The notes under the pieces were generated by a model. That model had not been told where the DNA came from, did not search any database, and saw nothing but the letters and a program-made list of their open reading frames with translations. From the NCBI RefSeq assembly GCF_032062175.1, contig NZ_DAMBQK010000001.1, positions 310,001-374,000 on the forward strand: DNA of 64,000 nucleotides, written 5' to 3'. This document shows, piece by piece, positions 16,840 through 25,915 of this stretch. Position 1 is the stretch's first letter. Every line of letters starts with the position of its first letter. The position numbers were made by a program, and so were the translations under genes. The stretch comes from Atlantibacter sp032062175 (lineage in GTDB: Bacteria; Pseudomonadota; Gammaproteobacteria; Enterobacterales; Enterobacteriaceae).

Positions 16840-18060
16840 GTGGTACCTATGAACCAGAAAACGCGACTGACAATGATGCGTGTATGGGCTGCGGGCTCTG
16901 CGCTGTTACTGATTTCCTCCACGGCGGCCTATGCCGCAGAACAGGTTCAAACACCCGATGCGCCACCGGTGGAAGCCAGGGCGTGGATCCTGATGGATTA
17001 CGCCAGCGGCAAAGTGCTTGCCGAAGGCAATGCCGATGAAAAACTCGATCCGGCCAGCCTGACCAAACTGATGACCAGCTACGTGGTGGGCCAGGCGCTG
17101 AAAGCGCAGAAAATTCATCTTAACGATATGGTTACCGTAGGCAAAGACGCATGGGCGACGGGTAACCCGGCACTGCGCGGTTCTTCGCTGATGTTCCTGA
17201 AACCGGGCGACCAGGTCTCAGTGGCGGATTTGAACAAAGGGGTGATTATCCAGTCAGGCAACGATGCCAGCATCGCCATTGCGGATTATGTGGCGGGCAG
17301 CCAGGACTCGTTCGTCAGCCTGATGAACAGCTATGCGACCAAACTGGGGCTGACCAACACCACCTTCAAAACGGTTCACGGCCTGGATGCGCCGGGCCAG
17401 TTCAGTACCGCGCGGGATATGGCGCTGCTGGGCAAGGCGCTGATTCACGATGTGCCGGAAGAGTACGCCATCCATAAAGAGAAAGAGTTTACCTTCAATA
17501 AAATCCGCCAGCCAAACCGTAACCGGCTGCTGTGGAACACCACCATGAACGTCGACGGCATGAAAACCGGCACCACCGCCGGGGCGGGTTATAACCTGGT
17601 CGCGTCTGCAACCCAGGGCGACATGCGTTTGATTTCTGTGGTGCTGGGCGCGAAAACCGACGGCGTGCGTTTTCGCGAATCTGAAAAACTGCTGACCTGG
17701 GGCTTCCGCTTCTTCGAAACCGTGACGCCGATTAAGCCGGACGCCACTTTTGTGAACCAGCGCGTCTGGTTTGGCGATAAATCTGAGGTGAAACTGGGTG
17801 CGGGCGAAGCCGGTTCAGTGACTATCCCGAAAGGCCAGCTGAAAAACCTGAAAGCCACCTACACCCTGACCGAACCGCAGCTCACCGCACCGCTGAAAAA
17901 AGGCCAGGTGGTGGGCAATATTGATTTCCAGTTGAACGGCAAATCGATTGAACAGCGTCCGCTGATGGTGATGGAAGCGGTGGAAGAGGGTGGCTTCTTT
18001 AGCCGGATGTGGGATTTTGTGCTGATGAAATTCCACCAGTGGTTTGGCGACTGGTTCTAA
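16840..18060 (+). CDS. dacC: D-alanyl-D-alanine carboxypeptidase DacC (PBP6)
   Basis: DacC trims the terminal D-Ala from peptidoglycan pentapeptides and is anchored in the inner membrane by a C-terminal amphipathic helix. GTG 16840 is preferred because AAAGGA is seven bases upstream; ATG 16849 is an alternative. The product (406 residues) has a signal peptide ending AAYAAEQ. The active-site motifs are SLTK (73-76), SGN (139-141) and KTG (242-244). The C-terminus (FSRMWDFVLMKFHQWFGDWF) is the membrane anchor. A perfect 24-bp palindrome follows the stop. Confidence 0.96.
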   Translation: MVPMNQKTRLTMMRVWAAGSALLLISSTAAYAAEQVQTPDAPPVEARAWILMDYASGKVLAEGNADEKLDPASLTKLMTSYVVGQALKAQKIHLNDMVTVGKDAWATGNPALRGSSLMFLKPGDQVSVADLNKGVIIQSGNDASIAIADYVAGSQDSFVSLMNSYATKLGLTNTTFKTVHGLDAPGQFSTARDMALLGKALIHDVPEEYAIHKEKEFTFNKIRQPNRNRLLWNTTMNVDGMKTGTTAGAGYNLVASATQGDMRLISVVLGAKTDGVRFRESEKLLTWGFRFFETVTPIKPDATFVNQRVWFGDKSEVKLGAGEAGSVTIPKGQLKNLKATYTLTEPQLTAPLKKGQVVGNIDFQLNGKSIEQRPLMVMEAVEEGGFFSRMWDFVLMKFHQWFGDWF

Positions 18061-18070
18061 TCAGTAAAAT

Positions 18071-18094
18071 GCTTCCCGCCCGCGGGCGGGAAGC
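18071..18094. terminator. GC-rich palindrome between dacC and deoR
   Basis: GCTTCCCGCCCG is directly followed by its exact complement, a 12-pair stem. There is no T-tract on either side, so it is terminator-like for both convergent genes rather than a canonical terminator. Confidence 0.55.
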
Positions 18095-18102
18095 CATTCC
18101 TG

Positions 18103-18867
18103 TTACCACATCAGCGTAATGTTTTTTTCCTGGGCGTAACGCACAAACTCTTCTTCCGGGCGGCTATCGGTGATCAGCGTATCGAACGCCGTGAGTGGGC
18201 CCATACAGGCCGAACGCACTTTCCCGAACTTACTGGCATCTGCCACCAGCACATGACGCTGGGCCATCTCCAGCGCCCAGTGTTTTACCGGCAGTTCATC
18301 AAGATTAAAACAGGTTGCCCCGTGGCGAATGTGAATACCCGCCGCTGAGAAAAACGCGATATCCGGGCACAAATTACGCAGGGTTTCGTGGAAATTAAGC
18401 GGCTTGAAAATGGCGTTGCTGGCGTGGAATTCGCCACCGCACAGGATCACCCGGCACAGCGGTTTTTCCTGCAATGCCAGGAAGGTGTTCAGGGAATAAC
18501 ACACGCCGGTGAAGGGCATGTCGTCGTCCAGCGCGTCAATAATCCACGGCGTGGTGGTGCCGCAGTCGAAAAACAGCGTGTGATGCGGGCGGACCAACTC
18601 CGCTGCGTGACGAGCGGCTTTGCGCTTCTCTTCCACCAGGCGGGTTTTCTGGTCGCTCAACAGATAATGACTTACAGCGGAGCTGCGCGGCTCCAGCACG
18701 ATATAGCCGCCCAGCAGCACTACCGGCGCATTGTTGCCGCTCAGGTCGCGGCGAATGGTCATTTCCGAAACGCCCAGCAACGCCGCCGCTTCTTTGAGAT
18801 GGAGTTTGTCGCTGCGCTTTAATGCCTGCAACAGCTGCCCGATTCGATCGCCACGCCGTGTTTCCAT
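18103..18867 (-). CDS. deoR: Deoxyribonucleoside operon repressor DeoR
   Basis: DeoR represses deoCABD and nupG and is released by deoxyribose-5-phosphate. Start METRRGDRIGQLLQALKRSD gives 254 residues (252 in E. coli); an in-frame start 16 codons upstream is not conserved. The HTH is LKEAAALLGVSEMTIRRDL (about 23-41). The sensor domain shows FFDCGTTTPWI and CGGEFHASNA. It is monocistronic and convergent with dacC. The deo operon itself is not in the window. Confidence 0.95.
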   Translation of the reverse strand: METRRGDRIGQLLQALKRSDKLHLKEAAALLGVSEMTIRRDLSGNNAPVVLLGGYIVLEPRSSAVSHYLLSDQKTRLVEEKRKAARHAAELVRPHHTLFFDCGTTTPWIIDALDDDMPFTGVCYSLNTFLALQEKPLCRVILCGGEFHASNAIFKPLNFHETLRNLCPDIAFFSAAGIHIRHGATCFNLDELPVKHWALEMAQRHVLVADASKFGKVRSACMGPLTAFDTLITDSRPEEEFVRYAQEKNITLMW

Positions 18868-18948
18868 ATCACCTCTGTTATTGTCTTTACCCTGTCTGTG
18901 GGCCACGGCCTTCACCGCCAGCGGGCAATTTTACGCGTCGATGCCGCG

Positions 18949-19557
18949 TTAGTCACGCACCCAACCCTTGCGGATGGGCAGCGCGAAGCAGAATCGATAA
19001 ATACGGCACAAAAACCGGTACAGCGCACTGCCGCACAGGTTCCAGATTATCTGGGTGCTGAGGCAGGCCAGCAGGCCGACCAGCAGACCGCCCAGCATGT
19101 CCAGCGGCCAGTGCACGCCGAGGTAAACCCGCGACCAGGCCACGGCGCAGGCGATAACAAACAGCGCCGCCCCCGACCACAGGCGATGCCAGAACAAAAA
19201 CGCCAGCGCGAAGGTAAAAATCACCGTGCCGTGATCGCTGGGCCACGAATAATCCGGCGCGTGGTGCAGGAAGTTATAGCCGATCCCTTCAACGAAAGGC
19301 CGTTCATGGGGGAACGTTTGCCCCAACACCCAGGAGACCGACATGCTGATAGCCAGGGCGATGGCGGTGCGGATCACCAGATGGCGCTGATAATCAACCT
19401 GATGGCGAGGCCCCCACAGCCAGAGCGCCACAATCAGCACCGGCACAATATGAATTAAATCTTTGGCGATAAAAATCGCAGCCTGGATAAGCCAGGCGGG
19501 GGAAGCCGGCGTGGCGTTGATCAGGTCAAACAACGACAGGTTCAGGGTTTCCATCAT
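18949..19557 (-). CDS. ybjG: Undecaprenyl-diphosphatase YbjG
   Basis: This is a PAP2-family inner-membrane phosphatase that recycles undecaprenyl diphosphate and contributes to bacitracin resistance. The 202-residue product from ATG 19557 has AAGGA seven bases upstream; a second ATG follows immediately. PAP2 motifs are KDLIHIVP (motif region 1), PSDHGTVIF (motif 2) and SRVYLGVHWPLDMLGG (motif 3 with the catalytic His). The C-terminus FALPIRKGWVRD is as in E. coli. Confidence 0.94.
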   Translation of the reverse strand: MMETLNLSLFDLINATPASPAWLIQAAIFIAKDLIHIVPVLIVALWLWGPRHQVDYQRHLVIRTAIALAISMSVSWVLGQTFPHERPFVEGIGYNFLHHAPDYSWPSDHGTVIFTFALAFLFWHRLWSGAALFVIACAVAWSRVYLGVHWPLDMLGGLLVGLLACLSTQIIWNLCGSALYRFLCRIYRFCFALPIRKGWVRD

Positions 19558-19839
19558 AATCCAGTCCTTAACGGTCCCGCGATCGGCGCTAGGGCGCGGC
19601 GCGAAAGGGGATAAACATAAAAGCGCAGCGCTGGCCGGTAAAGGGGTATTGTCTTAGTTATCGGTATGTTGTGTAACAACAGATAACCCCACACGCCTGA
19701 TTAAAAACCTGCGATGCTGAATGAAACCTTAACGCCACGCGAAAACGTGCGTTTTCAGGATTTGTCGCACACAATTCACTATCTGAATCGCCCCCGTTTC
19801 ATTACACTCTGCGCGATTTTCAATGGATGACTTTTACGC
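19558..19839. promoter_or_regulatory. ybjG / mdfA divergent intergenic region
   Basis: This 282-bp gap contains a two-part stem-loop at 19657-19687: GTTATC/GATAAC outside and GTTGT-GTA-ACAAC inside. It could be a regulator site or part of the mdfA leader. No promoter boxes were assigned. Confidence 0.4.
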
Positions 19840-21075
19840 ATGCAAACAACAACTTCTTCAGCCAAACGGCTGGGACGGCAAGCGCTGCTGTTCCCGCTCT
19901 GTCTGGTGCTTTATGAATTCTCGACGTATATCGGCAACGATATGATCCAACCCGGTATGCTGACGGTGGTGGCGCAGTATCAGGCGGGCGTGGAGTGGGT
20001 GCCGACGTCGATGACCGCTTATCTGGCGGGTGGGATGTTTTTACAGTGGCTGCTCGGGCCGCTTTCTGACCGCGTGGGCCGCCGCCCGGTGATGCTGTGG
20101 GGCGTGGTGTGGTTTATCGTCACCTGCCTGGCGACGCTGCTGGCGCAGAATATCGAGCAGTTTACGCTTTTGCGTTTTCTACAGGGGATAAGTCTGTGCT
20201 TTATCGGCGCGGTGGGTTATGCCGCGATCCAGGAGTCGTTTGAGGAGGCGGTGTGTATCAAGATCACCGCGTTAATGGCGAACGTGGCGCTGATTGCGCC
20301 GCTGCTCGGCCCGCTGGTCGGCGCGGCCTGGATCCACGTCGCGCCCTGGGAAATGATGTTTGTGCTGTTTGCCGTGCTGGCAGCGATCGCCTTCTTCGGG
20401 CTGTGGCGCGCCATGCCGGAAACCGCCACCCGCCTCGGCGAAAAGCTGTCGATGAAAGAGCTGGGGCGCGATTACCGTGAAGTGATGAAGAATGTACGCT
20501 TCATGGCGGGCGCGTTGTCAATTGGCTTTGTCAGCCTGCCGCTGTTGGCCTGGATAGCCCAGTCGCCGGTATTGATTATCAGTGGTGAAAAGCTCAGCAC
20601 CTACGAATATGGCCTGTTGCAGGTGCCCATTTTCGGCGCACTGATTATCGGTAACCTGGTGCTGGCGCGCCTGACCTCGCGCCGTACCGTACGGGCGTTA
20701 ATTATTATGGGCGGTTGGCCTGTCGTGATAGGGCTGGCGGTGGCTGCGCTGGCGACGGTGGTTTCGTCCCATGCGTATTTATGGATGACCGCCGGGCTGA
20801 GCATTTACGCCTTCGGCATTGGCCTGGCTAATGCCGGACTGGTGCGCCTGACGCTGTTTGCCAGCGATATGAGTAAAGGTACGGTTTCCGCCGCCATGGG
20901 GATGCTGCAAATGCTGATCTTCACCGTCGGGATTGAGCTCAGCAAACACGCCTGGCTATTGGGCGGCAACGGGCTGTTCAGCCTGTTCAACCTCGCCAAC
21001 GGGCTGCTGTGGCTGGGGCTGATGGTGGTGTTCCTGAAAGACAAAACCGTAGGCAGCGGGTTACAGCCGCAGTAA
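19840..21075 (+). CDS. mdfA: Multidrug efflux MFS transporter MdfA (Cmr)
   Basis: MdfA is a 12-helix proton antiporter exporting chloramphenicol, quaternary ammonium compounds, ethidium and monovalent cations. The protein is 411 residues (410 in E. coli). The membrane-embedded acidic residues Glu26 (LYEFSTY) and Asp34 (GNDMIQPG), known to shape substrate and proton binding, are both kept at the same numbers. The loop 2/3 motif is GPLSDRVGRRPVML and antiporter motif C is ALIAPLLGPLVGA. It is monocistronic. Confidence 0.95.
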   Translation: MQTTTSSAKRLGRQALLFPLCLVLYEFSTYIGNDMIQPGMLTVVAQYQAGVEWVPTSMTAYLAGGMFLQWLLGPLSDRVGRRPVMLWGVVWFIVTCLATLLAQNIEQFTLLRFLQGISLCFIGAVGYAAIQESFEEAVCIKITALMANVALIAPLLGPLVGAAWIHVAPWEMMFVLFAVLAAIAFFGLWRAMPETATRLGEKLSMKELGRDYREVMKNVRFMAGALSIGFVSLPLLAWIAQSPVLIISGEKLSTYEYGLLQVPIFGALIIGNLVLARLTSRRTVRALIIMGGWPVVIGLAVAALATVVSSHAYLWMTAGLSIYAFGIGLANAGLVRLTLFASDMSKGTVSAAMGMLQMLIFTVGIELSKHAWLLGGNGLFSLFNLANGLLWLGLMVVFLKDKTVGSGLQPQ

Positions 21076-21101
21076 AAAAATCGCCCTCTGTTGAGGGCGA
21101 T
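21074..21101 (-). terminator. Terminator for ybjI (and possibly mdfA)
   Basis: The stem ATCGCCCTC (21080-21088)/GAGGGCGAT (21093-21101) has a TGTT loop. The seven A to its left form a T-tract on the minus strand, marking it as the ybjJ-ybjI terminator; it can also act on mdfA, though less strongly. Confidence 0.85.
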
Positions 21102-21104
21102 GTG

Positions 21105-21917
21105 TTAATTGAAGGGCGCTTCGCGATTCAGGACTTTATCAATCACATCAAGCACCGCCTGATGGTTGTTGTGTCCGGCCTGATAGCGGGCAATCGCGCG
21201 GATGTTCTCCGGCGCGTTCTGCATCGCAAACCCGTATCCCGCCTGGGTGAGCATTTCGATATCGTTGCCGCCGTCGCCGAACGTCACCACTTCGTGGTCT
21301 TCAATTCCCCAGCGTTGCTGAACGATGCGCAGGCCGTTGGCTTTATGCAAGCCGGGGATAATCAGATCGATAGAGCCGTGCCCGCTGGTCACCGGCACCA
21401 CAATGCCCTCCAGCGATTCGCCCAGCGCAATCATGGTTTCAGCGAGAATATCGTCCGGCAGGTTAAGGGCGAATTTAAAGAACACATCGTCGATGCCGGT
21501 AAAGCTGTCGACTTCTTTCAGGCGGTGGTAATAGCGTGCCGCCAACAGCTTAAATGCCGGGTCGTAGCTTTTCAGTATGTAACCCCACTGCTTGCCGCAG
21601 GCAATCACTTCGATATCCGGCAGGGTCAACAGGTGGTCCACCACAGTGTTGTACTCCTGAACGGTAAACTCACCGTTGAACATATCGTCGCCCTCACAGA
21701 CCACCCACGCGCCGTTATCGGCCACAAAGGCGATCTCATGGGCGATTTCCGGGAAGAACGAGTACAGCTGGAAATACTGGTTGCCGCTCGCCACCGCAAA
21801 GCGGATGCCTTGCTCCTTCATGCGGGCGTACTGCGCTAAAAAGCGCGGACGGTTGTACTGCTTCAGATCATCAAGAAAGGTGCCATCCATGTCGACAGCG
21901 ATCAGTTTCACGCTCAT
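21105..21917 (-). CDS. ybjI: HAD-family flavin/sugar phosphatase YbjI
   Basis: This Cof-type HAD phosphatase dephosphorylates FMN and sugar phosphates in vitro. Start at 21917 (MSVKLIAVDMDGTF) is favoured because GGAG lies eight bases upstream; it gives 270 residues. HAD motif I is DMDGT (Asp9 nucleophile, Asp11 acid/base), motif II is ASGNQY and motif IV is FGDGGNDIEML. It overlaps the end of ybjJ by four bases (ATGA), so the pair is translationally coupled. Confidence 0.93.
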   Translation of the reverse strand: MSVKLIAVDMDGTFLDDLKQYNRPRFLAQYARMKEQGIRFAVASGNQYFQLYSFFPEIAHEIAFVADNGAWVVCEGDDMFNGEFTVQEYNTVVDHLLTLPDIEVIACGKQWGYILKSYDPAFKLLAARYYHRLKEVDSFTGIDDVFFKFALNLPDDILAETMIALGESLEGIVVPVTSGHGSIDLIIPGLHKANGLRIVQQRWGIEDHEVVTFGDGGNDIEMLTQAGYGFAMQNAPENIRAIARYQAGHNNHQAVLDVIDKVLNREAPFN

Positions 21918-23125
21918 CTGCATTGCTCCGTTGAACTTTCACTATGAGATTCAGGTTTTGCCACCGCACGGGCGACCAGCGCGGCGATAATCACCAGCGA
22001 CAGCACCACAATCATGGCGCTGCGCAGACCGTAATGCTCGCCCAGGAACCCTAACAGCGGCGGGCCGACCAGGAAAGCCAGGTAGCCGGTGGTGGCGACC
22101 ACGCTAACGCGCGTTGCGGCATCGGGGCCGGTATCGCTGGCGGCGGAAATGGTCAGCGGGAAGCCGAGCGATGCGCCAAGCCCCCACAGTAACACCGATG
22201 CGCCCGCCAGCCAGGGGTTATCGACAAACACGATAATCGCAATCCCCAGCGCGCCCATCACGGCGCTGGCGCGCACCACCGCCACGCGGCTATAGCGGTC
22301 GATAAACCAGCCGCCGGTGAAGCGGCCTACCGTCATGCCCAGCGTAAATCCGGCATAGATAATCGAGCCAGAAGTGGCGCTAAATCCGTGGCCGTCCACC
22401 ATCAACAGCGGCAGCCAGTCGTTGGCCGAGCCTTCGGCGAACGCCATTGCCAGCACGATCAGGCCAATCAGTAGCAACTGGAAATCTTTATAAAACGGCA
22501 CGCGCTGCTGGGCGTTGGCCTGTTTTTCCTGCTTAGACTCTTTCCCCACGCCATCGGGAATAGCGCGCATGGCGTAAATCATCGGCGCGATAGTCACCAG
22601 CCCGGCCAGCAGAATATGCCCATCGGCGCGGATATTGATCGCGGTCAGTGCCATACCCACGCCCGCGCCCGCCAGCGTGCCGAGGCTGTAGAAACCGTGC
22701 ATCATCGGCAGAATGGTCTTGTTGCTTTCACGTTCAACCACCGCGCCTTCGATATTCAACGCCACTTCGGATGAGCCGAGACCCGCGCCAAAAAGCGCCA
22801 GGCCGCTGGCAAACACAAAAGCGGTGGAAATGGCAAGCCCGCCGCACATCAACAGGATGCCGGCAATCGCCAGGATCATACTGTTGCGGATCACGATACG
22901 GGTGCCAAATCGCTTAACCAGCCAGGCGGAACTGAGTACGCCACTCATGGAACCGATCGACAGGCCAAACAGCACCACGCCCATTTCTGCGGTGGACACG
23001 GCGAGGCCGTCGCGGATAGCCGGGGTGCGGGTGGCCCAGGAGGCCATCAATAAACCGGGTAAAAAGAAAAAGATAAACAGCGCCCAGGTGCGGCGACGCA
23101 GGGCCTGACGTGCGGTTAACGGCAT
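21914..23125 (-). CDS. ybjJ: MFS transporter YbjJ
   Basis: This inner-membrane protein has 403 residues (402 in E. coli) and about 12 helices. It belongs to an MFS subgroup with unknown substrate, often described as fucose-permease-like. The conserved start is RRTWALFIFFFLPGLLMASWATRTPAIRDG. It is the first gene of ybjJ-ybjI and is divergent from the TetR-type regulator rcdA, with a TGTACA dyad between them. In E. coli the neighbouring regulator RcdA is linked to stress and biofilm genes; direct control of ybjJ is inference. Confidence 0.9.
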   Translation of the reverse strand: MPLTARQALRRRTWALFIFFFLPGLLMASWATRTPAIRDGLAVSTAEMGVVLFGLSIGSMSGVLSSAWLVKRFGTRIVIRNSMILAIAGILLMCGGLAISTAFVFASGLALFGAGLGSSEVALNIEGAVVERESNKTILPMMHGFYSLGTLAGAGVGMALTAINIRADGHILLAGLVTIAPMIYAMRAIPDGVGKESKQEKQANAQQRVPFYKDFQLLLIGLIVLAMAFAEGSANDWLPLLMVDGHGFSATSGSIIYAGFTLGMTVGRFTGGWFIDRYSRVAVVRASAVMGALGIAIIVFVDNPWLAGASVLLWGLGASLGFPLTISAASDTGPDAATRVSVVATTGYLAFLVGPPLLGFLGEHYGLRSAMIVVLSLVIIAALVARAVAKPESHSESSTEQCR

Positions 23126-23213
23126 TTACTAACCTGGATTCAGGAAAAGGTAAGACAACACTAGCAAGGAAGTGTACATTTGTACATATTACATTGACCA
23201 ATCCGAGGTCGGG
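23126..23213. promoter_or_regulatory. ybjJ / rcdA divergent promoter with a TetR-type operator candidate
   Basis: TGTACA (23173-23178), TT, TGTACA (23181-23186) forms a 14-bp dyad made of two palindromic hexamers. It sits about 30 bases upstream of rcdA, the position expected for an autoregulatory operator that also covers the ybjJ promoter. The dyad is seen; the binding protein is inferred. Confidence 0.6.
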
Positions 23214-23774
23214 ATGAGTAAATCAGAATCCACGCCAGCCGGGCGGCGAGACATTATTTTAGACGCCACATTAGATGCCGTGGCGGAATATGGCATTAAC
23301 GGCGTGACCCATCGCAAAATCGCGGCGCTGGCCGGGGTGCCGCTGGGGTCAATGACCTACTATTTCACCGGCATTGAAGACTTACTCGAAGAGGCGTTTT
23401 GCCGCTTTGCCGATCGCATGTCAGACAGTTATACCCATCATATTGGCCAGGCGACCAGCCCTGCGATGGCCTGCGATGCCCTGACCGATCTGATCTGCGG
23501 TGCGTACATGACGACGCCGCGCAACATGGTATTGATGTATCAACTCTATGCCTATGCTGCCTGTCGGCCCGGTTTAAAACTGGTGATGCAGGCCTGGATG
23601 CGCCGCAGCCAGGCGCTGCTGGAACACTGGTTCGACCCGGTAACCGCACGGGCGCTGGATGCGTTTGTCGAGGGGATGACGCTGCATTATGTTACCGATA
23701 GCGCGCCGCTGGAACGCGATCAATTACGAGAGTTATTAGGACGGATTGCGGGGGAGGAGGGGCGTAACCGCTGA
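23214..23774 (+). CDS. rcdA: TetR-family regulator RcdA (YbjK)
   Basis: RcdA activates csgD and stress genes in E. coli. ATG 23214 with GAGG upstream gives 186 residues. The N-terminal HTH is GRRDIILDATLDAVAEYGIN then THRKIAALAGVPLGSMTYYF (about residues 29-48), the TetR signature. The C-terminal ligand domain is variable, and identity to E. coli RcdA is judged mainly from position between ybjJ and rybB and from the HTH. GTG 23172 would add 14 residues but would overlap the dyad. Confidence 0.8.
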   Translation: MSKSESTPAGRRDIILDATLDAVAEYGINGVTHRKIAALAGVPLGSMTYYFTGIEDLLEEAFCRFADRMSDSYTHHIGQATSPAMACDALTDLICGAYMTTPRNMVLMYQLYAYAACRPGLKLVMQAWMRRSQALLEHWFDPVTARALDAFVEGMTLHYVTDSAPLERDQLRELLGRIAGEEGRNR

Positions 23775-23786
23775 ATTTCAGGCAAC

Positions 23787-23865
23787 AAAAAACCCATCAA
23801 CCTTGAACCAAAACGGCGGGGTTGATGGGCTCCACAAATTGGGGACATCAAAGAAAAGCAGTGGC
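23787..23865 (-). ncRNA. rybB: RybB small regulatory RNA
   Basis: RybB is the sigma-E-dependent, Hfq-binding sRNA that silences outer-membrane protein mRNAs. The minus strand begins GCCACTGCTTTTCTTTGATG, identical to the E. coli seed region that pairs with targets. It ends in the hairpin CCCATCAACC/GGTTGATGGG (23793-23802 and 23820-23829) plus six T. The total is 79 nt, the E. coli length, and the location between rcdA and ybjL is conserved. Differences are confined to the loops. Confidence 0.96.
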
Positions 23866-23871
23866 ACTAAT

Positions 23872-23898
23872 TCAGACTGCGGCTGCCTTCAAAAGTTC
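23872..23898 (-). promoter_or_regulatory. Sigma-E promoter of rybB
   Basis: On the minus strand GAACTT (23893-23898) is followed after 16 bases by TCTGA (23872-23876). Transcription would begin at 23865, six bases further on. Sequence, spacing and start all fit the sigma-E consensus. Confidence 0.92.
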
Positions 23899-23936
23899 GC
23901 CCCTAAGTTAAAAAAATCACAAAAATTTTTAACGTC

Positions 23937-25625
23937 CTACCAACCCAACCCCGGCCAGATGATAACAATCAGCGTTCCCGCCAATGTTAACAAGACGTTA
24001 GCGATAGCGTAGGTGCCTGCGTAACCCAGCGCCGGAATATTGCTGCGGGCGGTATCGCTGATAATTTCCATGGCGGGCGCGCAGGTACGCGCGCCCATCA
24101 GGGCACCAAACAGCAGGGCGCGGTTCATTTTCAGCACCCAGACGCCAAACATAAAGCTGATCACCACCGGCAGCAGGCTGACGATAAGCCCGGCAATAAG
24201 CATTTGCCCGCCTACCGCGCCCAGGCTGTGGCCGATGCCGCTGCCTGCGCTTAACCCCACGCCCGCCATAAATACCATCAGGCCAAACTCTTTCACCATC
24301 ATCAGCGCGCCCTGCGGGATATAGCCGAAGGTCGGATGGTTGGCACGCAAAAAGCCCAGCATAATCCCTGCGAACAGCAGACCCGCCGCGTTGCCGATGC
24401 CAAAGCTAAAGGAGCTGAACTGGAAGGTGATCATCCCAATCATCAGGCCGATAATAAAGAAGGCGCAGAAGGCCAGCAGGTCGGTAACCTGGCTGTGAAT
24501 CGAGATAAACCCGATGCGGTCGGCGATAGTTTTGACGCGGCGCGCGTCGCCGCTCACCTGCAATACATCGCCTTTGTTGAGCACGATATTGTCGTCGATG
24601 GGCATTTCAATCTGGCTGCGGATCACGCGGTTCAGGAAGCAGCCGTGATCGGTGAGTTTCATTTGCCCCAGGCGACGACCCACCACGTTATGGTTTTTCA
24701 CCACGATCTCTTCGGTCACGATGCGCATGTCCAGCAGATCGCGGTCAAACACCTCTTTACCGTTGCGAAAGCTCGGGTCGAGACGAGCATGGGCGTCCGG
24801 GTAACCTACCAGCGCGATTTCGTCCCCTTGCTGCAACACCGCGTCGCCATCCGGGTTTGCCAGAATGCCGTTGCGGCGGATGCGTTCGATATAGCAGCCG
24901 GTCTGGCGGTAGATACCCAGCTCGCGTAAGTTTTTACCGTCGGCCCAGGCCACCAGCTCTGGGCCGACCCGGTAAGCGCGAATCACCGGTAGATAGACTT
25001 TGCGGTTGGAATCGGTATCCAGCCCACGCTCACGGGCGATTTGCTGGGCGCTGGTCTGCAAATCCTGGTGCTGTAGTTTCGGTAAGTAGCGCGCGCCGAA
25101 TATCAGGCTCACTAAGCCAATCAAATAGGTAAGGGCGTAACCGAGGCTGAGATGATCGAGCGCGGTGCTGAGCGAATTGCCTTCCATACCGGAGTGGCGC
25201 AGCGTATCTCCCGCGCCGACCAGAACCGGGGTTGACGTCATCGAACCGGCGAGCATCCCCGCCGTGAGGCCGATATCCCAGCCGAAAAGTTTGCCGAGGC
25301 CGAGGGCGATCAGCAATGCGCTGCCGACCATCACCGTGGCTAACATTAAATAATTCTTACCATCGCGAAAAAAAATAGAGAAAAAGTTCGGCCCGGCTTC
25401 TACGCCGACACAAAAAATAAACAGCATAAAGCCCAAATTTAGGGCGTCTGTGTTAATAGAAAAATTGTGCTGGCCTAATAATAGCGAGACGACTAAAACG
25501 CCAATAGAATTACCCAGTTGGACCGAACCGAGCCGTAATTTGCCAAGACAGAGTCCTAAAGCCAGTACAACAAATAATAACAGGATGTAATTCCCGCTTA
25601 ACAAATCTGCGACGTTTATATTCAC
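23937..25625 (-). CDS. ybjL: Putative transporter YbjL (AspT/YidE family with TrkA-C domains)
   Basis: This inner-membrane protein has 562 residues (561 in E. coli) and a GTG start. It has two membrane halves with about five helices each, separated by two cytoplasmic TrkA-C/RCK domains (near residues 200-370, e.g. YIERIRRNGILANPDGDAV and GDEIALVGYP). The AspT/YidE duplication signature GxxxGLxxG is present (FVVLALGLCLGKLRLGSVQL, and GLMVFMAGVGLSAGSG in the second half). In E. coli it has been linked to small-acid export, but the substrate is not established. Confidence 0.92.
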   Translation of the reverse strand: MNINVADLLSGNYILLLFVVLALGLCLGKLRLGSVQLGNSIGVLVVSLLLGQHNFSINTDALNLGFMLFIFCVGVEAGPNFFSIFFRDGKNYLMLATVMVGSALLIALGLGKLFGWDIGLTAGMLAGSMTSTPVLVGAGDTLRHSGMEGNSLSTALDHLSLGYALTYLIGLVSLIFGARYLPKLQHQDLQTSAQQIARERGLDTDSNRKVYLPVIRAYRVGPELVAWADGKNLRELGIYRQTGCYIERIRRNGILANPDGDAVLQQGDEIALVGYPDAHARLDPSFRNGKEVFDRDLLDMRIVTEEIVVKNHNVVGRRLGQMKLTDHGCFLNRVIRSQIEMPIDDNIVLNKGDVLQVSGDARRVKTIADRIGFISIHSQVTDLLAFCAFFIIGLMIGMITFQFSSFSFGIGNAAGLLFAGIMLGFLRANHPTFGYIPQGALMMVKEFGLMVFMAGVGLSAGSGIGHSLGAVGGQMLIAGLIVSLLPVVISFMFGVWVLKMNRALLFGALMGARTCAPAMEIISDTARSNIPALGYAGTYAIANVLLTLAGTLIVIIWPGLGW

Positions 25626-25915
25626 GGCGGCTAACTTCTCGTTTACCAGTAACCTATTGAAATGGGTGATGTTTTACGCTAATGTTTTGGCCCATAATCG
25701 AAGATATGCTGATTGTTCATTCATCACATTAATATCTCGGGCAAAAACTAACGATGGGCGGTAGTTTAATCGGATTACCGAAGGTCGGCTAGCGAGAAAT
25801 AGTGTCGTGAATCGTTTTAGGCAGGGATTGCCGCAGTGCTTATTCTAACTGGGTAACCCGTATTTCCGGGTGATTGTTTTAAGTTTGATATGGGCAATGT
25901 CAGGGGATATCGGTG

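Noticed and set aside
21009..21839. A 276-codon plus-strand frame overlapping mdfA and antisense to ybjI
   Set aside because: Both real genes match E. coli over their full length; the frame has no family features.
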